Source of the DNA: CAYQMF01 sp964418595
GTDB taxonomy: Bacteria > Planctomycetota > UBA1135 > UBA2386
Reading direction: 5' to 3'
Length of the DNA stretch: 13,399 bases
Assembly (NCBI GenBank): GCA_964418595.1
Contig: CAYQMF010000152.1
Coordinates: 1-13,399 of the forward strand
In this document: positions 1 through 5,964 of the stretch, piece by piece
Position numbering within the stretch: the stretch's first letter is position 1
Layout: every line of letters starts with the position of its first letter
Translations under genes and position numbers: made by a program
The notes under the pieces: model-generated
Told to the model about the DNA's origin: nothing
Database searches by the model: none
Seen by the model: only the letters and a program-made list of their open reading frames with translations

Positions 1-313
1 GCGACGCGAGGGGCAGGTCGTACTGGCTGATCTGGTAGCCCTTGGGCAGGTCCGGATAGAAGTAGTTCTTGCGGTCGAAGTGCGTGTGCGTCTGGATCGC
101 GCCGTCGAGGGCGAGGCCGGCGCGGACCGCGAGGGCCACCGCCTCTCCGTCGGGCGCCGGCAGCACGCCGGGCAGGCCGAGGTCGACGAGATCGACGCGC
201 GTGTTGGGTTCGCCGCCGAAGGCGTACGCCGCCGGCGAGAAGAGCTTGCGCGTCACCGCGAGCTGGCAGTGCACCTCGAGTCCGATCACCGTTTCGAAGC
301 CGGGTGGACTCAT
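1..313 (-). CDS. gatB: Asp-tRNA(Asn)/Glu-tRNA(Gln) amidotransferase subunit B, N-terminal part
   Basis: This is the first 104 residues of GatB; the rest lies beyond the left edge. GatB binds the misacylated tRNA (Asp-tRNA-Asn or Glu-tRNA-Gln), phosphorylates the side-chain carboxylate with ATP, and uses ammonia delivered from GatA to form the amide. The translation shows the family's conserved opening, with ETVIGLEVHCQL near residues 7-18, a proline- and glycine-rich LPGVLP stretch near 47-52, and HFDRKNYFYPDLPKGYQISQ near 79-98, which is the GatB signature region. The ATG at 313 overlaps the gatA stop as ATGA, so translation is probably coupled. No Shine-Dalgarno sequence is visible before it. 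Identification is secure. Nothing about the C-terminal tRNA-binding domain can be said from this window. Confidence 0.96.
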   Translation of the reverse strand, partial: MSPPGFETVIGLEVHCQLAVTRKLFSPAAYAFGGEPNTRVDLVDLGLPGVLPAPDGEAVALAVRAGLALDGAIQTHTHFDRKNYFYPDLPKGYQISQYDLPLAS

Positions 314-1764
314 GGCAGGGGCGGCGCGAGGTGGTGCGGGCCGGGGAGGTCTTCGAGCGCGCGGGCCGCCTCGAGCACGCGTGCGTCGCAGCGCGGCGCC
401 GCGAGGAACTGCAGGCCGATGGGCAGGCCATCCTCGTCGCGTCCGCAGGGCACGGAGATCGCGGGCAGACCCGCGAGGTTGGCGGACACGGTGAGGGCGT
501 CGGCGAGGTACATCGCCAGCGGATCCTCGAGCTTGCTGCCGAGCGGGAATGCCGTCGTCGGCGTGGTCGGCAACGCCAGCGCGTCGCAGTGCTGCAGCGC
601 GTCGAGCAGGTCGCGGCGGATGAGCGAGCGCACCCTGGTGGCCTTGCCGTAGTAGGCGTCGTAGTAGCCGCGCTCGAGGGCGAAGGTCCCGAGCAGGATG
701 CGGGCCTTCACCTCGGCGCCGAACCCCGTCGCGCGCGTCCGCGCGTACATCGCGTCCAGCTCGCGCGCCGGCTGCCGGTGGCCGTAGCGCACGCCGTCGA
801 AGCGGGCCAGGTTCGACGACGCCTCCGCCGTCGCGATCAGGTAGTAGGCCGGGATCGCGTGGGCGGCGTGCGGGAGGTCGACATCGATCAGGGTCGCACC
901 CGCCGCGGCGAGTCGCTCGAGGGTCGCCGTCACGGCGGTCGCGACCGCCGGCTGCAGCCCCGTGGCGAACAGGCTGCGCGGCACGCCGATGCGCAGGGGC
1001 CCGCGGTCCGGCGCCGGCATCGACGGCGCCTCGCGCAGGCTCGTGGCGTCGCGCGGGTCGTGGCCGCCGAGGGTCTGCAGGAGCAGCGCGTGATCTGCCG
1101 CGCATCGCGCCAGTGTCCCCACGGTGTCGAGGCTGCTCGCATAGGCGACGAGTCCGAAGCGCGAGATCCGCCCGTAGGCTGGCTTGAATCCGGACACGCC
1201 GCAGAACGCCGCCGGCTGGCGGATCGACCCGCCGGTGTCGGAACCGAGCGCGGCCGGGACGAAGCGCGCCGCCACCGCCGCCGCCGCGCCGCCGCTGCTG
1301 CCGCCCGGCACGCGATCGGGTCGGTACGGGTTGCGCGTCACGCCGAACGCGGACCGCTCCGTGGAGCTGCCCATCCCGAACTCGTCCATGTTCGTGCGGC
1401 CCACGATCACCGCGTCGGCGTCGATCGCGCGTTGCACGGCGGTGGCGGTGTAGGGCGAGACGAAGCCTTCGAGGATGCGCGACCCGCACGTCGCGCGGGC
1501 TCCGCGCATGACGAGGTTGTCCTTGATCGCGATCGGGACGCCCGCCAGGGCGCCGAGCCGCTCGCCGCGCGCGCGGCGCGCATCGATCGCGGCGGCAGCG
1601 CGCATCGCCGGCTCCGTGAACACCTCGAGGAACGCACCGATCCCGGTGTCGTGGTTCGCGATCCGGCGCAGGCAGGAGGCGGTGACGTCGGTCGCGCGCC
1701 GCGTGCCATCAAGGATCTGCGCCGCGATCTCGCCGACGCCGAGGTCGGTGCACGCGTCGGTCAT
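310..1764 (-). CDS. gatA: Asp-tRNA(Asn)/Glu-tRNA(Gln) amidotransferase subunit A
   Basis: GatA is the glutaminase subunit of the cytosolic GatCAB complex and an amidase-signature enzyme that releases ammonia from glutamine for GatB. The 484-residue product has normal family length. The Ser-cisSer-Lys triad is intact: Lys81 in VPIAIKDN, Ser156 in the GGSSGG amidase-signature loop, and Ser180 in GSDTGGSIRQP. The segment GVSGFKPAYGRISRFGLVAY follows, as expected. The open frame extends upstream to 2157, but I chose the ATG at 1764. It begins a typical GatA N-terminus (MTDACTDLGVGEIAAQ), it overlaps the gatC stop by 4 bases (ATGA), and the extension would read through all of gatC in another frame. 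The 3' end likewise overlaps gatB by 4 bases. A complete GatCAB suggests indirect synthesis of Gln-tRNA(Gln), Asn-tRNA(Asn) or both. Confidence 0.97.
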   Translation of the reverse strand: MTDACTDLGVGEIAAQILDGTRRATDVTASCLRRIANHDTGIGAFLEVFTEPAMRAAAAIDARRARGERLGALAGVPIAIKDNLVMRGARATCGSRILEGFVSPYTATAVQRAIDADAVIVGRTNMDEFGMGSSTERSAFGVTRNPYRPDRVPGGSSGGAAAAVAARFVPAALGSDTGGSIRQPAAFCGVSGFKPAYGRISRFGLVAYASSLDTVGTLARCAADHALLLQTLGGHDPRDATSLREAPSMPAPDRGPLRIGVPRSLFATGLQPAVATAVTATLERLAAAGATLIDVDLPHAAHAIPAYYLIATAEASSNLARFDGVRYGHRQPARELDAMYARTRATGFGAEVKARILLGTFALERGYYDAYYGKATRVRSLIRRDLLDALQHCDALALPTTPTTAFPLGSKLEDPLAMYLADALTVSANLAGLPAISVPCGRDEDGLPIGLQFLAAPRCDARVLEAARALEDLPGPHHLAPPLP

Positions 1765-2072
1765 CGCTCGACCATGCGCGGGACGACGAAGGCCCCGTCG
1801 CGCGCGCGCGGCGCATTCGCGAGCACTTCGGCTTGCGACAGCATCGTGCGGTGCGTCGACGCGCGCGACGCAGCGTCGGCGTGCGGCAGGTCGTCGGTGG
1901 AGAGCGGCGTGAACGGCACCTCGACCCCGGTGGTGTCCACCGCGTCGAGTGCGGCGAAGTGCGCGAGCACGGTCTCCAGGCGGACCAGCAAGCGATCCGC
2001 CTCGCCGGCGCTCAATTCGAGGCGGGCGAGCTCGGCGGTGGTGCGCAGGACGTTGGGATCGATCCGTGCCAT
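1761..2072 (-). CDS. gatC: Asp-tRNA(Asn)/Glu-tRNA(Gln) amidotransferase subunit C
   Basis: GatC is the small subunit that wraps around and stabilises the GatA-GatB interface. From the ATG at 2072 the product is 103 residues, close to the usual 95-100, and starts MARIDPNVLRTTAELARLEL, a classical GatC N-terminus. It ends with the typical proline-containing tail (DGAFVVPRMVER). A start nine codons earlier at 2099 is in frame. It would place the start codon at or upstream of the transcription start expected from the promoter at 2103-2130, so the inner start is preferred. The gene is first in a gatC-gatA-gatB operon and its stop overlaps the gatA start as ATGA. No clear Shine-Dalgarno sequence precedes either start. 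Confidence 0.92.
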   Translation of the reverse strand: MARIDPNVLRTTAELARLELSAGEADRLLVRLETVLAHFAALDAVDTTGVEVPFTPLSTDDLPHADAASRASTHRTMLSQAEVLANAPRARDGAFVVPRMVER

Positions 2073-2102
2073 GGTGCGTTGGAAGCGTGGGCGAGGCATC
2101 GC

Positions 2103-2130
2103 GTTGTAGCTGACCCCGACGCACAGTCAA
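2103..2130 (-). promoter_or_regulatory. Candidate sigma-70 promoter of the gatCAB operon
   Basis: Read on the minus strand, TTGACT (2130-2125, five of six matches to the -35 consensus) is separated by 16 bases from TACAAC (2108-2103, four of six matches to the -10). Transcription would begin near 2096, giving a leader of about 24 bases to the gatC ATG at 2072. This is inferred from sequence only. Confidence 0.5.
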
Positions 2131-2137
2131 AAGCCGC

Positions 2138-2166
2138 TTGGCGGGGTTGGGGGGCACATCTAGACT
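2138..2166 (+). promoter_or_regulatory. Candidate divergent promoter for the small membrane protein
   Basis: TTGGCG (2138-2143) and TAGACT (2161-2166) are separated by exactly 17 bases and each matches consensus at four of six positions. A start near 2172-2174 would leave only about 4-6 bases before the ATG at 2178, so the transcript would be nearly leaderless. This fits the absence of a Shine-Dalgarno sequence. The pair sits back to back with the gatCAB promoter. The match is modest, so confidence is low. Confidence 0.3.
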
Positions 2167-2177
2167 GCCCGCACCGC

Positions 2178-2756
2178 ATGGGATCCTCCGAACTGGCGGT
2201 CATCGGCCTCACCTGCAACCTGGTGGGCGTCTTCTTCCTCGCCAACTCGATCATCTTCCGTCGCCCGCGGAAGGTCATCGAGGAGTTCTTCGACGTCGGC
2301 AAGCGGAGCCTGGCGGCGGTTCGCGACCACGCCCTCAACAAGTTGCAGGTGATCCTCGGGTTCCTGTTCCTGAACGCGGGGTTCGTCCTGCAGGCGTTCT
2401 CGCACCGCGAGGACATCGTCGAGCACTGGTCGGTGGTCGGCGTCGGCGTGGTGATCGTCGTGATCGCCTGCGTCTTCTACTTCGTCGGCGCGGTGTACTC
2501 GCGGCGGTCCTTCAAGCGCTACATGCGCGAGTTCTTCAGGACGCACGCCTGGAGCTTCCAGGACAACATGCCGCTCACGAAGGAGATCGGCGTCGCGCTC
2601 GGGATCCCGTTCACCAACGAGACGACGGTCGAGGACTACGCCCGGCGCGTGCGCGAGGCGCTCGGCGTGGACGCCAAGGCACCGGCCGACAGCCGCCGTG
2701 CGCCGCCCGGAGGCGAGCGCGGGCGGACGGTGCGCAATCTCAGCGGCATGCGCTGA
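2178..2756 (+). CDS. Small membrane protein with three predicted transmembrane helices, function unknown
   Basis: I do not recognise a family for this 192-residue protein. It has hydrophobic stretches at about residues 5-27, 56-73 and 85-106, which read as three membrane helices. The loop between the first two (RRPRKVIEEFFDVGKRSLAA) is rich in charged residues, and a hydrophilic C-terminal tail runs from about 108 to 192. The tail includes a basic segment (SRRSFKRYMREFFRTH) just after the third helix, which by the positive-inside rule suggests a cytosolic C-terminus. The last 25 residues are disordered-looking and arginine-rich. I chose the ATG at 2178 because hydrophobic sequence starts directly after it; the frame is open further upstream, but only as antisense of gatC. 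It is divergent from gatCAB and followed after 72 bases by comF. No signal peptide distinct from the first helix is seen. Confidence 0.8.
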   Translation: MGSSELAVIGLTCNLVGVFFLANSIIFRRPRKVIEEFFDVGKRSLAAVRDHALNKLQVILGFLFLNAGFVLQAFSHREDIVEHWSVVGVGVVIVVIACVFYFVGAVYSRRSFKRYMREFFRTHAWSFQDNMPLTKEIGVALGIPFTNETTVEDYARRVREALGVDAKAPADSRRAPPGGERGRTVRNLSGMR

Positions 2757-2771
2757 TCGACGCGCGCGCGC

Positions 2772-2806
2772 GAGCGCGATCGGCAGGAAAGCGCGTCACC
2801 GATCGC
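2772..2806 (+). terminator. Perfect 10-bp hairpin between the membrane protein gene and comF
   Basis: GCGCGATCGG (2772-2781) and its exact reverse complement (2797-2806) enclose a 15-base loop, starting 15 bases after the stop of the membrane protein gene. No T-tract follows, so it is not a canonical intrinsic terminator. It could be a Rho-independent-like stop lacking U residues, an RNA processing or stability element, or a protein-binding palindrome. A run of alternating CG (2761-2770) lies directly before it. Confidence 0.35.
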
Positions 2807-2828
2807 GCCTCCATGGCCACCGGGACGC

Positions 2829-3566
2829 ATGCCGAGCGTCGCCACTCTGGTCCTTCGCCGGCTCGCCCGTGAGCTGGGGCGCGCCCTCCTCGACGTCGTC
2901 CTGGCACCACGCTGCCCGGCGTGCGCGGGGGACGCTGCCGCCGGCCTGTGCGCGGCGTGCGCGCACCAGCTCGAACGCCGACGTGGGCCGATGTGCGCAA
3001 GGTGCGGGGAGCCGTTGCCACGCCGCGGGGCGCGCTGTGGCGTCGACCACCGCGCCTTCACGCACCTGCACACGGCGCTGGCACCGCTCTGCTACCGCGG
3101 CACGGGAGCGCGGTTGGTCCATCGGCTGAAGTTCCAGCGCGACCTCACGGCGGGCGGGTACCTGCTCGCGCACATGGTGCGGAGCGTCGCGACCTGGGCC
3201 GGAAGCGAGGGCCGGCGGGCCGTGGTCGTGCCGGTGCCGCGGCACCGCCGCAAGGCGCGGCGAACCGGCTTCGACCCGGCGGTGTGGCTCGCCGCCGGCG
3301 TCGCGGACCGTCTGGAGCTCGACTTCGCGGCCGGCGCACTCGTGCGCACCCGGGCCACCTTGCCGCAGGCCGACCCCCGCGTCACCAGCCGCGACGCCAA
3401 CGTCGCGGGGGCGTTTCGCTGTCGGCTGGCCCGGCCACTCGTCGGGCGCACCGTGCTCCTCGTCGACGACGTGCTGACGTCCGGGGCCACCGCGCGGGCC
3501 TGTGCCCGCGCGTTGCTCGAGGCCGGCGTGCAAAAGGTGGCGGTGCTCACCGCGGCGCGCGCGTAG
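2829..3566 (+). CDS. comF: ComF family protein (zinc-finger phosphoribosyltransferase-like)
   Basis: The 245-residue product has normal ComF/GntX family length and architecture. An N-terminal zinc-binding region carries CPAC (29-32) and CAAC (41-44), followed by CARCG (56-60) and Cys70. The C-terminal half is a type I phosphoribosyltransferase fold with the PRPP-binding loop VLLVDDVLTSGAT (209-221) and the usual RTRATLPQ...S..R..NVAGAF segment (173-196). ComF proteins are cytosolic and needed for DNA uptake in naturally competent bacteria, probably acting on incoming single-stranded DNA. In many non-competent species the role is unclear, and no other competence gene is visible here. The ATG at 2829 leaves a typical short helix before the first zinc cysteines. 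The next gene starts 9 bases after the stop, so the two are probably cotranscribed. Confidence 0.92.
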   Translation: MPSVATLVLRRLARELGRALLDVVLAPRCPACAGDAAAGLCAACAHQLERRRGPMCARCGEPLPRRGARCGVDHRAFTHLHTALAPLCYRGTGARLVHRLKFQRDLTAGGYLLAHMVRSVATWAGSEGRRAVVVPVPRHRRKARRTGFDPAVWLAAGVADRLELDFAAGALVRTRATLPQADPRVTSRDANVAGAFRCRLARPLVGRTVLLVDDVLTSGATARACARALLEAGVQKVAVLTAARA

Positions 3567-3575
3567 GCTGCCGCG

Positions 3576-4469
3576 ATGCGTGCGCTCTGGTTGGTCCTGG
3601 GGCTCGCGGCCTGCGCGGCGGCACCCAAGGGTCCGGCGGCGGCCGTCGTGGCCGACCTGTGCCGAGGCTTCGATGGCACCGTCGGCGTCTACGTGCGCCA
3701 CCTCGGGACCGGGGAGGAACTCGTCAAGGACGCCGACGAGCTGTTCCCCACCGCGAGCCTGATCAAGGTGCCGATCCTCGCGCGTGTGCTGGAGCGCGTG
3801 CAACTCGGCGAGCTTGGCTACCGGGCGCCGCTCACCTACACGAAGGAGCGGCTCTACTCGCAGGACGACATGCTGGGGCGCTTCGCGGACGGGGCCCGCA
3901 CCGACATCGCGACCCTCTGCGCGTTGATGATCGGCCAGAGCGACAACACCGCGAGCCTCTGGTTGCAGGAGCTGGCGGGCACCGGCACGGCGGTCAACGG
4001 CTGGCTGGAGGGCCATGGCTTCCGGCAGACGCGCGTCAACTCGCGCACGCCCGGGCGCGAGCGCGAGCGCGAGCTGTTCGGATGGGGCCAGACCACGCCG
4101 CGCGAGATGGCGGAGCTGCTGGTGATGATCCAGCGCGGTCGGTGCGGCAGCCCGGCCGCCTGCGAAGAGATGTGCCGACTCCTCGCGCGATCGCAGTGGG
4201 ACGGGGAGGCCCTCTCGGTCCTGCCGCCGTCGGTGGTCGCCCTGTCGAAGCAGGGCGCCGTGAGCCACGCCCGATCCGAGGTCGTGCTCGTGCACGGACC
4301 TTCCGGCGCCTACGTCTTCTGCGTCATGACCAAGGGCCAGCGGGACCAGGGCTGGGAGCGCGGCAACGCCGGCTACGTGTTGCTGCGCGCGATCTCGAAG
4401 GCGCTCTGGGAGCACTTCGAGGCCGCGCATCCCTACACGCCGGCGCCAGGGTCGGAGCGGTTCTACTGA
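3576..4469 (+). CDS. Class A beta-lactamase-fold serine hydrolase, putative lipoprotein
   Basis: The 297-residue product starts with a short hydrophobic export signal ending in the lipobox LAAC, with Cys13 as the candidate lipidated residue. The penicillin-recognising fold follows. The nucleophile motif SLIK is at 61-64 (Ser61 and Lys64), SDN is at 122-124, and the third box reads KQG (225-227) where active beta-lactamases have KTG or KSG. TTPREMAELL (173-182) matches the conserved TTPxxMAxLL helix of this fold. The omega-loop ExxLN motif that carries the deacylating glutamate of true class A enzymes is not visible. The protein therefore looks more like a generic beta-lactamase2-type serine hydrolase, perhaps acting on peptidoglycan peptides or a D-amino peptide, than a resistance enzyme. 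It lies 9 bases downstream of comF. The fold is well supported, but the substrate is unknown. Confidence 0.85.
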   Translation: MRALWLVLGLAACAAAPKGPAAAVVADLCRGFDGTVGVYVRHLGTGEELVKDADELFPTASLIKVPILARVLERVQLGELGYRAPLTYTKERLYSQDDMLGRFADGARTDIATLCALMIGQSDNTASLWLQELAGTGTAVNGWLEGHGFRQTRVNSRTPGRERERELFGWGQTTPREMAELLVMIQRGRCGSPAACEEMCRLLARSQWDGEALSVLPPSVVALSKQGAVSHARSEVVLVHGPSGAYVFCVMTKGQRDQGWERGNAGYVLLRAISKALWEHFEAAHPYTPAPGSERFY

Positions 4470-4474
4470 GGAAC
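4463..4474 (+). repeat. Direct repeat, left copy
   Basis: The 12-base word CTACTGAGGAAC recurs exactly at 4616-4627. Similarity continues for about 12 more bases in both copies (CGAA and TGAC shared), giving roughly 20 identities in 24. This copy spans the stop codon of the upstream hydrolase gene and contains an AGGA purine box. Confidence 0.7.
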
Positions 4475-4502
4475 CGCGAAATGACGGGCCCCGCACGCCT
4501 GT

Positions 4503-4540
4503 GTTGGAGCCGACGGCCGCCCGGGCGGCCGCGACTCAAC
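4503..4540 (+). terminator. GC-rich hairpin downstream of the beta-lactamase-fold gene
   Basis: An 18-base perfect palindrome (4514-4531, centred on CCCGGG at 4520-4525) is extended imperfectly outward by GTTG at 4503-4506 and CAAC at 4537-4540. A smaller stem, GAGTC/GACTC (4560-4564 and 4570-4574), follows with T-rich sequence (TTGTT, twice) around it. Together these could terminate the comF-hydrolase transcript. There is no uninterrupted T-run directly after the large stem, so it is not a textbook terminator. Confidence 0.4.
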
Positions 4541-4615
4541 GGCGACGACGGGAGGCGACGAGTCTTGTTGACTCTTGTTCCGTGCGTCGGGGACCGTGTC
4601 CTCACGGATGGAGAA

Positions 4616-4627
4616 CTACTGAGGAAC
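4616..4627 (+). repeat. Direct repeat, right copy
   Basis: This is the second copy of CTACTGAGGAAC, exactly 153 bases (51 codons) after the first and 29 bases before the ATG of the next gene. A small CCGTG/CACGG stem (4594-4607) precedes it. The repeat may be a regulatory site or the scar of a small duplication at the end of the hydrolase gene. Confidence 0.7.
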
Positions 4628-4656
4628 GACGAACTGACCGTCCGACAACACCACTG

Positions 4657-5364
4657 ATGGCGACAACGCCCGCGCTGTCCCGTTCCGACATCGTCGCTGC
4701 CCACGCTAGGCTGCGCGGCCACCTCGTGGCCACGCCCGTGATCGGCGGGCTCGATCTGCCGGGCCTGTCGGTGCCGGCGGACCTGCGCATCAAGGTGGAG
4801 ACGCTGCAGCCGTCGGGCTCGCTCTGGTTCCGGGGCGCCGTGCACTGGGCGATGCGCCAGCTCGGCCGGCACAAGGGGATCGCGATCGACGGCCCGTCGC
4901 GCGCGATGCTGGCGTGGGCCTGCGCGGCGCGCGAGGCGCGCATCGCCTGCGCATCCCGGTCGGCCCCGCCAGCGGAGATCGCCGTCGCCCTGGCCCACTA
5001 CGGTTGCCTCGAGGCTCCCGCCGCGCGCGACCTGGGCTTCGTGCCGACGCCGGATCCCGATGCACGGGACTTCCGCGTCGGGATCGCCTCGATCGTGGTC
5101 GAGCTGCTCGAGGAGTTGCCGCGCGACACGAAGCGCGTGGTGGTGGCTCCCGCCGCGCTCGCGTACGCGGTGGCCGACGGGGTCACCGCGCTCGGGGTCG
5201 CATGGCGAGTGGTGCCCGGCGCTGCGGACGACGCGCGCGCCAGCGAGGTGCGGGCGGCGTTGCTGGTCCATCAGCGCGTGGCGTGCGATGTGGAGGGCGC
5301 GGCTACGCTCGCGGGCTGCCTCGCGTCGGGCGAGCCCGGCACATGCGTCGTCCTCGGGGTGTGA
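4657..5364 (+). CDS. Threonine dehydratase-like fold-type II PLP protein lacking the catalytic lysine (probable pseudoenzyme)
   Basis: The 235-residue product aligns by eye with threonine dehydratase/serine racemase enzymes. Shared landmarks are the N-terminal RSDIVAAHARLRGHLVATPV, then RIKVETLQPSGSLWFRGA (44-61), VELLEELP (148-155) and a late ATLAGCLASG segment. In active enzymes the central motif reads QPTGSFKxRGA and its Lys forms the PLP Schiff base; here that position is Trp57. The asparagine loop (SxGNHA) has become GPSRAM (79-84) and the glycine-rich phosphate-binding loop has become PAALAY (165-170). The protein is about 80 residues shorter than usual family members. It is thus unlikely to bind PLP or catalyse elimination, yet the frame is intact with strong GC3 bias, which suggests a retained non-catalytic role. 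The ATG at 4657 matches the family N-terminus. The gene converges with the HAD gene, 16 bases apart. Confidence 0.8.
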   Translation: MATTPALSRSDIVAAHARLRGHLVATPVIGGLDLPGLSVPADLRIKVETLQPSGSLWFRGAVHWAMRQLGRHKGIAIDGPSRAMLAWACAAREARIACASRSAPPAEIAVALAHYGCLEAPAARDLGFVPTPDPDARDFRVGIASIVVELLEELPRDTKRVVVAPAALAYAVADGVTALGVAWRVVPGAADDARASEVRAALLVHQRVACDVEGAATLAGCLASGEPGTCVVLGV

Positions 5365-5380
5365 CCCGACCGCCGGCTGC

Positions 5381-5959
5381 CTACACGCGGAGCGCGTGCT
5401 CGAACTGCACGATCCTCGCCACCGCAGCGCGGATGTCCGTCTCCTTGAAGTGCGGGTCGACGACGTACTCGCCGTCGTTGCCACCCTCGCCCGTCTGCAC
5501 GAGGATCGTGCCGACGTTGGCGCGGCTGGCGGCCAGCACGTCGGCCGTCGTGTGGCCGATCATCCAGCAGCGGTTCAGCGCGAGATCGAACTCCTGCTGC
5601 GCCATCTTGAAGATCCCCGGCGCCGGCTTGCGGAACACGGAGTCGCGGCGGAAGCGGGACTTGCCGCGCGGGTGGTACGGACAGGTGTAGAGCTTCTGGA
5701 TCTGCAGGCCCGTGGCGCGGGCGTCCAGCAGGAACTGGTTGCAGAAGCGCTTGAAGTCGCGCTCGCGCAGCGTGCCGTGCGCGACGTCCGGGCGGTTGGA
5801 GGCCACGAACAGCATGAAGCGGCGCGGGTCGAGGCGCGCCAGTGCGTCGAGGGCGCCTTCGTAGTAGGCGATGGTGTCGCCGGGACCGAGCGTGACATCG
5901 TGGACGACCACGCCATCGAGCTCGAAGAACACCGCCTGGTTCTCGGGGATCCGTGCCAT
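5381..5959 (-). CDS. GmhB-like HAD-IIIA protein with nucleophile Asp replaced by Glu
   Basis: The 192-residue product has the length and layout of D-glycero-D-manno-heptose 1,7-bisphosphate phosphatase (GmhB)-type HAD proteins. Motif I reads FFELDGVVV (11-19), so the phosphate-accepting first aspartate is Glu13, while Asp15 is kept. Motif II serine is Ser54 (VASN) and the motif III lysine is Lys111 in FRKPAPGIF. Motif IV reads MIGHTTAD (133-140), with His136 in place of the metal-binding aspartate. The GmhB zinc site (CxH then CxC before RKP) survives only as Cys93; the other positions are Tyr95, Ser107 and Phe109. Loss of nucleophile, metal ligand and zinc ligands argues against normal phosphatase activity. 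The intact frame argues for another function, such as ligand binding. The ATG at 5959 begins a typical HAD N-terminus and has a ten-C run just upstream in the mRNA. Confidence 0.82.
   Translation of the reverse strand: MARIPENQAVFFELDGVVVHDVTLGPGDTIAYYEGALDALARLDPRRFMLFVASNRPDVAHGTLRERDFKRFCNQFLLDARATGLQIQKLYTCPYHPRGKSRFRRDSVFRKPAPGIFKMAQQEFDLALNRCWMIGHTTADVLAASRANVGTILVQTGEGGNDGEYVVDPHFKETDIRAAVARIVQFEHALRV
5384..5398. terminator. Small hairpin at the convergent junction of the two pseudoenzyme genes
   Basis: CACGCG (5384-5389) and CGCGTG (5393-5398) form a perfect 6-bp stem with a 3-base loop, 19 bases past the stop of the PLP-like gene and inside the last codons of the HAD gene. It could help end the plus-strand transcript, but no T-tract follows. 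It may also be chance in GC-rich DNA. Confidence 0.25.
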
Positions 5960-5964
5960 GCCTT

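Noticed and set aside
304..2109. A 601-codon plus-strand open frame opposite gatA and gatC
   Set aside because: It is the antisense of well-identified gatA and gatC. The composition is arginine-rich and no family pattern is visible.
2796..4496. A 566-codon minus-strand open frame opposite comF and the serine hydrolase
   Set aside because: It has low-complexity Arg/Ala/Gly composition with no recognisable motif, and both plus-strand genes beneath it have intact family signatures.
4568..4596. TTGACT at 4568-4573 as the -35 box of a promoter for the PLP-like gene
   Set aside because: It matches consensus at five of six positions, but no AT-rich -10 lies 16-18 bases downstream (the sequence there is GGACCG).
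4463..4644. GGAAC in the direct repeats as ECF sigma -35 elements controlled by the nearby sigma factor
   Set aside because: No suitable -10 motif occurs at the usual 16-17 base spacing after either copy.
4481..4657. 58-codon ORF as a confident gene
   Set aside because: It has an apparent ribosome-binding site and a TGATG overlap, but its third-position GC is clearly below that of neighbouring genes and it has no recognisable motif. It is kept only as a possibility in the findings.
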